A stretch of DNA of 15,151 bases, from positions 1 to 15,151 of the forward strand of contig JAUIEM010000245.1 in assembly GCA_030428695.1 (NCBI GenBank). Direction: 5' to 3'. The position numbers and the translations under genes are program-made. Shown one piece after another: positions 6,719-14,800 of this stretch (its first letter is position 1; every line of letters starts with the position of its first letter). A model generated the notes under the pieces. That model was not told the DNA's origin, ran no database searches, and saw only the letters and a program-made list of their open reading frames with translations. This DNA is from a bacterium. GTDB lineage: Bacteria; Planctomycetota; J058; JAJDCP01.

Positions 6719-9700
6719 CTACACCGGCTCCATCACCCACATGTCCCACTCGCCGGCGCGCCACTTGCCGTAGCGTGTGACCCCCGGCGCGGACGGGTTG
6801 TACGGCTCGACCGTCAGCTTCTGGTACGGGTCGAAGAGCGACACGCCCGCCACCGGCTGCGTGTAGTACGAGTTCAGGTTCTCGATGTCGTAGCTCTCGG
6901 CGAACAGGAAGAGCTTGTCGCCGAACTTCAGCTCGGTCGTCTCGTTGCGGTCGTTGTGCAGCCACGGTACCCAGTGGCTCGGCTTGTCGCGCCCCATCCC
7001 GCCGGTGTAGAGGTAGATGGTCCCGCTCTTCGGATCGCTGGGGATCGCCAGCGAGTAGCCCTCCATGCTCTTCTGCTTCCGCACCGTCTTGCCCGTCGCC
7101 GCGATCAGCACCTTGTCGCCGTTCTTCACCGGCCCGGAGCCGCCCGTGAGCTTGAACTTGATCGCCTGGCGCTTGTCCCGGGTCACCGTCGGATACCAGT
7201 AGCCCGCCCAGGTCGCCGGGTCGCCGAGGTAGTCCTGGGCATCCGGCGGGCTGTCGCCGTAGATGTTGCCGACGTACCGGAGGTAGAAGGTGTCGTCGTA
7301 GTTGATCACCGTGCCGGACTTCCGGCTCTCGTCGAAGGCGACCATGCCGGTCGCCTGCTTGCGGCGCTCGGCCTCTTCCTCCCCCTCACTCTGCAGCATC
7401 TTGTCGAAGGTCGGCGCGTTCGCGACCCGCTCGCCGAGCCGCCACTCGCTCTTGTCGATCGCCAGCCAGCGCAGGATGGTCGAGATGCACGAGGTGTGGT
7501 CGAAGGGCACCGCGGTCGGCGAACGGAAGATCGTCCCCGGCTTGACGTACTTCGAGATCACGAGCGTCGGCACCCGCACCCCGTAGCTGTCGAACTCGTA
7601 GCCGTACTCGCACCCCTTGGGCAGATTCTCCTCGCGGTCGGGGCGCTCGGCATCCCACGGCGGGAAGTGGTCGTAGGTGCCCCCGTTCTCGTCGAAGGTG
7701 ATCAGCAGCAGGGTCGTATCGGGCTTCCCCCCGGTGCGGAACAGGGCGTCGTAGACCTTCTTGACGAAGAACTCGCCGCAGAACATGTCCTGCACCGGGT
7801 GGAACTCGTTGCCGACGGCCCGGTCGGAGGGGCTGGTCGCCTCCCACTTCTTGCCGCCGCCCCACCACGGCTCGATGTACGACACCGCCGGCAGGGAACC
7901 GGCCTGCGCATCGCGATAGAAGTCCTCGATGCTGACGAAGTTCGGCGACTTCTTGAACTGCGGGAACATGCTCTCGAAGTAGTAGTAGTTCCGCTTCTTC
8001 CAGGCGTCCTTGTTCAACCAGCCCTCTTCGTCGTTCGCCTTCTCGGTCAGCACCGGCGGGTACGGCACCGACCAGTAGTACTTCCAGGTCTTGCCGTGCT
8101 CGGTCAGCACGTCGAACAGGGAGCGGCGGAAGGGGATGTCGTTGCCGTCATTGCCCTCGGGCATCTTGTCGCTGGCGTAGCCGTACTTGATCGCCGGGCG
8201 GAAGTCGTTCTTCGCGATGCCGGCGGCGTGGCCCGCACACCAGAAGGCGCGGTTGGTGTTGGTCTGGCTCGGCACCGAGCAGAACCACAGGTCGGAGACC
8301 GAGTAGTGCCGCGCCAGGCCGTGCATCACCGGCAGCTGGTCGGGCAGATACATGTGCATGATCTCCTCGACCATCGCGTTGGTGATGACCGGGTGCGACT
8401 CGCCGTAGGCTTTGGCGGCGGCCTTCCGCGCCTTCGGGTAGTCGGCCAGGGTCGGGTCGTCCATCGGGTCGAGCACGTGCCGGTGGTGGGAGATCCCGTC
8501 GCAGTAGTTCTGCGCCCAGCCGTTCATCGGCGGGACCTTGTACTTCTCGCCGCTCTTGCAGAAGGCCTCGCGCTTCTCCTTGTCCTCCATGTCCTCCGGG
8601 TTGCAGTCGGGGCCGTACATGTCCTGGAAGATGTGGACGAAGTCCTCGTGCGGATTGGTCCGCGGGATGTTCGAGGCGATCGCCCCGCGCCGCATGTTCG
8701 CCACGCCGTGCACGCGCTGGTCGGTCTTCGTCGTCGTCTTCTTCCGGCACCAGTTGAAGGTGGTCTCGACCGACTGGTAGGTGTAGTCGTAGGCGCAGCT
8801 CGGGCTGAGCCCCTCGAGCCCCTCGAACAGGCGCAGGCCCGCGTGCTTCCCCTGCGCCTCACCGGGCGGGGGATAGCTGAACTTCGGCTTGTTCGCGCCC
8901 TCGTAGAGGAAGCCCATGAAGTGGTCGAAGCCGCGGTTCTCGAGCATCAGGCAGACGACATGCTCGATCAGGTGCCCGTTCATCAGGAACTCGGGGGGCT
9001 GCGACTTCAGGATGTAGAGCAGCGGCTCCTCGGCGCTGCCCGGCGGCACCTTCTCCTTCGACACGTCGATCTGCCGCACCAGCTCCTCGGCGCTGCCGTG
9101 GGGCTCGGGGAACTCCCAGTTGTCCGGCCGGCGCACCGGGATCCAGATGCCCTTGGGGAAGCTGTAGCCGACCTGCTGGGTCTCGGACTTCGCCTCCTTG
9201 TCCTCGAGGATCACGGTCGGCGAGCCCGCCGCGGAGTCCTTCTCCCAGGCGAGGAACTGCGGCTTGCCCGCGTCGGGGAACTGGTGCCAGACGCCGCTGT
9301 AGCGGAAGGGGACGCGCACCCCGGGCTTCTTGTCCTCGTCCTCGACCACCGTGCCGTCGGCCTGGACGGTCGCCGCGACCTTGTCCGGCCCGTCGTTGAA
9401 GACGAACTCGACCTTGAGGTCCTTCGGGAAGGGGCGCCGGACCTTCTCCTCCTTGTCCGCGTTCTCGACGTCGTCTTCGATGACGAACTTCGTGTACAGG
9501 CGGCGCGGCTCCTTCGGCTCGAAGCGGAGCACGATCTCCTTCTCGGTGCCGGGGGGCACCTCGAACTCCGGCTCCTCCTCGATCTCCTCGGTGAACTCCG
9601 GGGCCGGGTGGACCTTGGCCTTGACCGCGACCGTCACCGGCTCGGGCACCTTCAGGGTCGCGCGGGTCAGCCAGCGCTCGCTCTCGGAGTCGTAGCTGAC

Positions 9701-10711
9701 CGGGCGGGTCAGCACGTCGGTGTTGATGGTGAAGGTCACGCTCCCGCCGTGGACGTCGTGCTTCTTCGGGTCCGCGGACTCGATGACGACCGTGATCGTC
9801 GATGGGTCGGCCTTGTCGCAGCCCTTGATGCTGCTGAGCACGATCGGGTCCTTGTTCTCCTCCTCGAGCTGCTTGTGGATCTCGCGCAGCACCTCCTGCC
9901 GGCGCTCGTGGTCGAGCTCGACGGACACGCCGGCGCTCGGCTTCGTGCGGGGCTTGAGGAACCAGCGGTCGAGGGCCGGGAGCATCTCGGCGACCAGCGG
10001 GACCAGCGCGAGCCGCATCGCGTTGCGGAACTCGTCGCACACCTGCGAGGTGATCGGCGTGATCTGCTCGCTGCCGGGCGCCGCGCCCAGGCCCATGATC
10101 AGGCGCGCGAACAGGACGACGAACATGCCGCAGTTGTAGCCGTCCTCCTGGCGGACGACATCGCCGTTGCTCGTGATCGCGAAGTCCCGCGACAGGAAGC
10201 CCCGCGCCCGCAGCTTGCGGACCAGCGCCTGGGCGGCCTCGTCGTTGGCCGGCTGGAGCGAGTCGTAGTGGACGAAGCGGCAGGTCTCGCTCGTCTCGCC
10301 CTTGTAGAACGCGAGCAGGCTCCAGTGGGTGTCGCCCTGGTTGACCGGGAACAGCACGACCGTGGCGTTGCGGAACCCGGGGCGCGGATCGTCGAGCGGC
10401 ACCTTGGGGTTGTCGTCGCCGAGCCAGCCGATCGCCCGGCCCAGGGTGTCGTCGAAGGTCGCGTCGTCGCCGCCCGTGCCGGCCTTGACCAGCGCCGGGC
10501 GGATCCACAGCGCGTTGTTCTTCAGGTCGGTCAGGGGCGCGCTGACCGCGTCGCACTCCTCGACCCCGTAGTTGATCAGCGCGTCGGTCAACCAGCTCCG
10601 GTCACCGCACAGCTCGACCAGGTCGGCCCGGGTCAGCACCTGGCTCTTGCCCGGCGCGTCGTCGGTGCCGCGGATGTCGGTGTCGCTGGTGGCTATGGTC
10701 GTCCAACGCAT
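6719..10711 (-). CDS. Large dual-enzyme toxin candidate: Ulp1/C48-like cysteine protease fused to PF04185-type phospholipase C/phosphoesterase
   Basis: The 1330-residue product has no signal peptide. Residues about 40-210 form a Ulp1-like (C48) peptidase: H129-W130 (GDTHWSLLAF), D150 (VHYDSL), Q188 and C194 (QEDGYNCGMF). The 6-residue Q-to-C spacing is as in yeast Ulp1. Residues about 270-560 are acidic, beta-rich and unassigned. Residues about 578-1090 match the PF04185 family: E591-N592 (LMLENRGFDHFMGF), T817 in QTNTNR as candidate nucleophile, D1007-E1008 (FDENGGTYDHFPP) and D1071-H1072 (FDHTS). Residues about 1165-1330 are a further beta-rich, aromatic-rich module, possibly binding. AGGAG lies 6 nt before the ATG. 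A DUF4123 adaptor gene is 48 bp upstream, so secretion as T6SS cargo is inferred. Predicted roles are cleavage of ubiquitin-like modifiers or isopeptide bonds and of phospholipids; substrates are unknown. Confidence 0.9.
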   Translation of the reverse strand: MRWTTIATSDTDIRGTDDAPGKSQVLTRADLVELCGDRSWLTDALINYGVEECDAVSAPLTDLKNNALWIRPALVKAGTGGDDATFDDTLGRAIGWLGDDNPKVPLDDPRPGFRNATVVLFPVNQGDTHWSLLAFYKGETSETCRFVHYDSLQPANDEAAQALVRKLRARGFLSRDFAITSNGDVVRQEDGYNCGMFVVLFARLIMGLGAAPGSEQITPITSQVCDEFRNAMRLALVPLVAEMLPALDRWFLKPRTKPSAGVSVELDHERRQEVLREIHKQLEEENKDPIVLSSIKGCDKADPSTITVVIESADPKKHDVHGGSVTFTINTDVLTRPVSYDSESERWLTRATLKVPEPVTVAVKAKVHPAPEFTEEIEEEPEFEVPPGTEKEIVLRFEPKEPRRLYTKFVIEDDVENADKEEKVRRPFPKDLKVEFVFNDGPDKVAATVQADGTVVEDEDKKPGVRVPFRYSGVWHQFPDAGKPQFLAWEKDSAAGSPTVILEDKEAKSETQQVGYSFPKGIWIPVRRPDNWEFPEPHGSAEELVRQIDVSKEKVPPGSAEEPLLYILKSQPPEFLMNGHLIEHVVCLMLENRGFDHFMGFLYEGANKPKFSYPPPGEAQGKHAGLRLFEGLEGLSPSCAYDYTYQSVETTFNWCRKKTTTKTDQRVHGVANMRRGAIASNIPRTNPHEDFVHIFQDMYGPDCNPEDMEDKEKREAFCKSGEKYKVPPMNGWAQNYCDGISHHRHVLDPMDDPTLADYPKARKAAAKAYGESHPVITNAMVEEIMHMYLPDQLPVMHGLARHYSVSDLWFCSVPSQTNTNRAFWCAGHAAGIAKNDFRPAIKYGYASDKMPEGNDGNDIPFRRSLFDVLTEHGKTWKYYWSVPYPPVLTEKANDEEGWLNKDAWKKRNYYYFESMFPQFKKSPNFVSIEDFYRDAQAGSLPAVSYIEPWWGGGKKWEATSPSDRAVGNEFHPVQDMFCGEFFVKKVYDALFRTGGKPDTTLLLITFDENGGTYDHFPPWDAERPDREENLPKGCEYGYEFDSYGVRVPTLVISKYVKPGTIFRSPTAVPFDHTSCISTILRWLAIDKSEWRLGERVANAPTFDKMLQSEGEEEAERRKQATGMVAFDESRKSGTVINYDDTFYLRYVGNIYGDSPPDAQDYLGDPATWAGYWYPTVTRDKRQAIKFKLTGGSGPVKNGDKVLIAATGKTVRKQKSMEGYSLAIPSDPKSGTIYLYTGGMGRDKPSHWVPWLHNDRNETTELKFGDKLFLFAESYDIENLNSYYTQPVAGVSLFDPYQKLTVEPYNPSAPGVTRYGKWRAGEWDMWVMEPV

Positions 10712-10759
10712 GGGGGTCTCCTGACGGTCTGTTGTTCGCGGGCCGCTCGGCCGGACGGC

Positions 10760-11284
10760 TCACTCCAGCTCGATGCTGGTCTGGACGACCTTGTTCTCGA
10801 AGCGCAGCACCTCGGCGCCGTCCTCGCTCTCCATCACGTAGTCGACCACCGGGCCGAACACGATCGCGGCGTCCTCGCTGGTGCAGGTCGGCAGGTACAG
10901 CCGGAACACCCGCGGGTCGTAGTAGCGGAAGTAGATCTGCCGGCCGTCGTCCGTCTCGACCTCGAGGAAGCGCCGGAAGTGCTTGCGCAGCTCTTCGAGG
11001 GTCGCCTCCGAGCGGGCGAAGATGCCCCAGCTCTGGCCCCAGCCCTGCTCGAAGAAGGTGGCGAGGAAGGGGCTGTCCGGCTCGACCTGGGCGAGATGCG
11101 GGGCCGAGCGCTCGAGCTCTTCGCTCAGGGCGCCGGCGTACAGGCAGGTCTTCTGCGCCTCGAGCCCCTGCAGCGCCTCGTAGATCGCCGGATCGCGCGC
11201 ACAGTCGACGACAGCGTACAGCTTCGAGGGTCTGTCGCCGCCTGTCAGGGCCTTCATCAGCTGCTCGGGGGTCGGTCGGGCCAT
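10760..11284 (-). CDS. DUF4123 T6SS effector adaptor/chaperone
   Basis: This 174-residue cytosolic protein is a typical DUF4123 domain (Tap/TEC family), which loads a cargo effector onto the VgrG spike. Visible signatures are LYAVVDCARDPAIYEAL (22-38), the APHL segment (61-64), WGIFA (86-90) and the C-terminal FRYYDPRVFRLYLPTC (119-134). The length is within the family range. It starts at ATG with a GGAG 11 nt upstream. It begins 24 bp after the CxxC protein gene and ends 48 bp before the effector gene, all on one strand, so an operon is likely. DUF4123 genes usually sit directly before the effector they serve, which ties it to the 1330-residue protein. No vgrG or PAAR gene is in the window. 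Confidence 0.92.
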   Translation of the reverse strand: MARPTPEQLMKALTGGDRPSKLYAVVDCARDPAIYEALQGLEAQKTCLYAGALSEELERSAPHLAQVEPDSPFLATFFEQGWGQSWGIFARSEATLEELRKHFRRFLEVETDDGRQIYFRYYDPRVFRLYLPTCTSEDAAIVFGPVVDYVMESEDGAEVLRFENKVVQTSIELE

Positions 11285-11308
11285 CGTCGCTGTGCTCCGC
11301 GGGTCGGA

Positions 11309-11710
11309 TCAATGCTTGCACTTCTCGCAGAAGGGCGTGCCGTTCTGCGCCGCGCCGAGAAGGACGCGGGTCTGGGCGGCCTGGGTCTTGAGCTTCGCCG
11401 GATCGCGGGGACGCACCGCCGGCGGCGCGGGGCTCGCCTTCGGCGTGGGGGCAGCGGCGGAGCGCGGGGACGCGGTGCCGGCCGCGCACTTCTCGCAGAA
11501 GGGGGTGCCGGCCTCGGCCGCCGCGGCCAGCGTCGCGGCCTGTTTCTTCTGGGCCGGATCGACGCGCTTGAGCGGCTTGCGCTTGAGCACGAGCCGGTAC
11601 TTCTTGCCCGAGGCGTAGCGGTTCTTCGACGCCGTCTTCCCGCGCACGAACTTCGCGCGGATGGTCTTGCCCGTGGTCTCGTCCGCGGGTGACGAGCCTG
11701 CATCAGACAT
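11309..11710 (-). CDS. Small basic protein with two GTPFCEKC (CxxC) motifs
   Basis: This 133-residue protein has a lysine/arginine-rich N-terminal half (about 14-56), then two copies of a unit that starts with DPA (51 and 103) and ends in GTPFCEKC (C72/C75 and C128/C131). A proline/alanine-rich linker (about 78-102) joins them. The paired CxxC knuckles suggest one metal site shared between copies, or disulfide chemistry. I do not recognise a named family, though short AA..GTPFCE.C phrases recur in T6SS-linked proteins that I recall. The ATG at 11710 with AGGGG upstream was preferred over an in-frame GTG at 11752 that has no ribosome-binding site. It is the first gene of the DUF4123/effector operon (24-bp gap to DUF4123), so it is probably an accessory to loading or a spike-tip component (inference). 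Confidence 0.75.
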   Translation of the reverse strand: MSDAGSSPADETTGKTIRAKFVRGKTASKNRYASGKKYRLVLKRKPLKRVDPAQKKQAATLAAAAEAGTPFCEKCAAGTASPRSAAAPTPKASPAPPAVRPRDPAKLKTQAAQTRVLLGAAQNGTPFCEKCKH

Positions 11711-11797
11711 GGCAGCCCCTGCCGAAAGTAGTCTTTCTTTGAGTGTAGCCACGGGAGTCGATGCGCGCTGGCGAGTTTTTCCCCGTGCCCCGGAAGT

Positions 11798-11815
11798 CGC
11801 CCGCAGGGGCGGGCG
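11798..11815. other. Hairpin in the 168-bp gap between two minus-strand genes
   Basis: CGCCCGC-AGGG-GCGGGCG is a perfect 7-bp stem with a 4-nt loop, beyond the dockerin-protein stop and upstream of the CxxC gene. A T-run (11776-11780) lies on the plus strand, which is the wrong side for a minus-strand terminator. GCGGCCGC also occurs twice nearby (minus strand, about 11840-11865). It may reduce read-through, but it is not a canonical terminator. Nothing else is seen in this gap. Confidence 0.35.
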
Positions 11816-11878
11816 CGCCCGGGTCGCATGGCGATCCGGGCGGCCGCATTCCGGGAGCGCGGCCGCACCTCTGCGCGT

Positions 11879-14800
11879 TCAGAGCAGGCGGTGGGGGAGC
11901 GCGGGGATGATCCCGCGGACGTATTGGATCAGCAGGAGCACGTCGACCCTCGTCACCACGCCGTCGCCGTCGATGTCCCCGTCGTAGACCGCGAACCCCG
12001 GGTAGGGAGCGCGCACGAAGAGCAGGAGCGGGATGACATCGCCCTGGTCGATCACGCCGTCGCGGTTGATGTCGGCGAGGCCGAAGGGCCCGTCGATGCT
12101 GCCGTCCCCGCTCAGGGCGAGGGCGAAGCCGTCGAGGATCCCGTCGCCGTTGCTGTCCGGGTTCTGCGGGGCGCTGTCGAAGGCGTCGGGGATGCCGTCC
12201 TCGTCGCTGTCCGGCAGGGTGTCGACGACCGTCGGGTCGGTGCCGATCACGCGCTCGACGCCGTCGCTGATGCCGTCGCCGTCGGTGTCGGGGTTGTCCG
12301 GGTCGGTCGGCGGGCTGCCCGCCAGCTCGACGCTGTTCGGGATGCCGTCGCGGTCGTCGTCGCGGTCGAGCTCGACCCCGAAGTCCTCGACCTCGCCGTC
12401 GCCGGTCAGGCCGGTCGGCGGCAGGTTGCCTGCGCTGCTCAGCCGCACCCGCATGTAGGTGCCGCCCGGCGTCAGGGCGACCGGGCTGACGAAGCGCAGC
12501 GTCTCCGCCCCCGCGCTGACCAGGCGGTTGGAGATCACCTTCTCCGCCGGCTCCCAGCTGCCGCTCCGGTCGAAGTCGATCCAGGCGTCGATGGCGCCCG
12601 CCCCGGTCGGCTCGACCTCGACGTAGCCGCTCGCGCCGGCGAGGAGGATCGCCTCGATGACGCGCGCGCCGTCCTCGTCGTCGAGGTCGAAGGTGTCGTC
12701 CCCGTCGGCGTCGGCCGACGGGTTGCCGACGAACTCGGCGTCGACGCTCGCGCCGAGGAACAGGCTGCTCAGCTGATGGCGGGCGCCGCCCACCCCCTCG
12801 AGGACCGGGAAGGAGGCCGGGGCGTCGCCGAAGTCCTCACGGCCGAGGCGCTCGACGTTCATGAACACGATGTCCTCGCCGACCAGCGGGTCGATCGTGC
12901 CCGCGCTCGCCGAGGTGAAGGCGACCAGCGCCGCCGCGTCGAAGTCGAGGAAGTCGCCGGGAGCGCCGGTCGGATCACCGCCGTCGACGCTGATCGGGAT
13001 CATCGTCGTCGTCAGCGAGAAGGAGTCGTCCCCGGCCAGGCCCGCCAGCGCGAGATCGGCGATCGTGGTGTCGAAGCTGACCGTGCCCGCGGCGGTCGTC
13101 ACGCTCGTGCCGCTGAGGACGAACACGTCGGAACCGCTCGTGCCCTCGACCGCGAGATCGCCGGTCGTGTTGGTGTTGAAGACGTTGCCGCTGATCGTGC
13201 CGGCGGCCGCGAGGTAGCGCAGCCCGTAGGAGTCACTGCCGGTGATCGACGAGCCGCTGATGTTCAGCGTCCCGCCGTCGCTCAGCGCGCCGCCGCCGGC
13301 GCCGGGGGAGGAGTTGGCGGTGTTGCCGTTCAGGCCGACCCCGGTCAGGTTGACGACGCCGCCCGCGTTGAACACGCCGCCGCCGCCCTGATCGACCCCG
13401 CTGCCGTCTGCGCTGTTGCTGGTGATCGACGTGCCGATCACGGTCATCGTGCCCGAGCCGTTCCACAGACCCCCGCCTTCGGCCGCGGCGGCGTTGCTCT
13501 GGATCGTGCCGTCGGTGATGCTGACGTCTCCCGGCCCGGTCACGTGCAGGCCGCCCCCGTTCCCGGGGTTGGCGCTCGCGCCGGCGCCGATGTCCACGCC
13601 GGCGCTGTTGCCGCGCAGCACGACATCGGTCAGGGTGATGCCCAGCCCGGCCCCCGAGTTGTCCTCGATGCCGCCCCCTGCGCGGTTCGCGGTGTTGTTC
13701 CGGATCGAGACCGGCGAGCCGCTGCCGCCGACTGTCACCGTGCCGCCCGCGTCGTTGAAGATGCCGCCGCCGCTGCCCGAGGTCCCGTCCGCCACGTTCC
13801 CGTCGAGGTCGGCGCCGTTCTGGATGCTGACGGTGCCGCCCGCGTTGAACAGGCCGCCGCCACCCTGGTCGGCCCCGTCCCCGGAGGCGACGTTGTTGCG
13901 GAGCCCGCACCCGTCGATCGTCATCGTCCCGGTGCCGTTCCACAGCCCTCCGCCCTCGGCGGCCGCGACGTTCGCCTCGACGAAGCAGGTGGTGAGGTTG
14001 ACATCGCCGGGACCCGTCACATGCAGCCCGCCCCCGTTCCCCGGGGAGCTGCCCGCGCTGTTGCTGTCGAGGACGACGTTGGTCAGCACCACGCCCAGCC
14101 CGGCCCCCGAGTTGTCCTCGATGCCGCCGCCCGCGCGACGGGCGCTGTTGCGGCGGATGGTGACGAACCCCGCGGAGCCGTCGATCGTCAGCACGCCGCC
14201 CGCGTCATTGAGGATGCCCCCGCCGCTGCCCGCGGTCCCGAGCGCCTCGTTGGCGGAGATCTCCGCGCCGTTCTGGACGACCACGCTGCCGCCGGCGTTG
14301 AAGATCCCGCCGCCGCCCTGATCCGCCGCGTCGCCGGAGGCGCCGTTGAAGCGGAGCAGCGTCGCATCGACGGTCATCGTGCCCGTGCCGTTCCACAGCC
14401 CCCCACCTTCGGACCCGGCGAGGTTCGCGATGACGGTGCCGCCCGTGATGTTGACGTCACCGGAACCGGTCACGTGCAGGCCGCCCCCGTTCCCGGGGCT
14501 CGTCATCGCGCTGTTGCTGTCGAGGGCGACGGCGGTCAGGCTCACCCCGAGCCCGGCCCCCGAGTTGTCCTCGATGCCACCCCCCGCCCGCGAGGCGCTG
14601 TTGTAGCGGATCCGGACCATCGCCGCGGAGCCGTCGACTGTCAGCACGCCGCCGACGTCGTTGAAGATGCCCCCGCCGCTGCCCGCGGTTCCGCCCGCCT
14701 GGTTCGAGGCGATGTCGGCGCCGTTCTGCACGGTGACGGTGCCGCCCGCGTTGAAGATCCCTCCACCGCCCTGATCCGCCGCCGCTCCGGAGGCGCTGTT

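Noticed and set aside
6719..7215. ADP-ribosyltransferase domain in the effector as a target for the neighbouring glycohydrolase
   Set aside because: No R-S-E or H-Y-E type motif pattern could be recognised in the C-terminal or middle regions.
5279..11692. A plus-strand open frame of more than 2100 codons running opposite the effector operon and the ADP-ribosylglycohydrolase
   Set aside because: Its translation is low-complexity (rich in R, L, V, H, D), has no recognisable domain, crosses intergenic repeats and is fully explained as the antisense frame of GC-rich genes that lack stops.
11711..11752. Earlier GTG start for the CxxC protein
   Set aside because: No ribosome-binding site precedes it, whereas the ATG at 11710 has AGGGG upstream.
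11798..11815. Rho-independent terminator for the dockerin-protein gene
   Set aside because: The stem is good, but the T-run is on the wrong strand and side for transcription from the minus strand.
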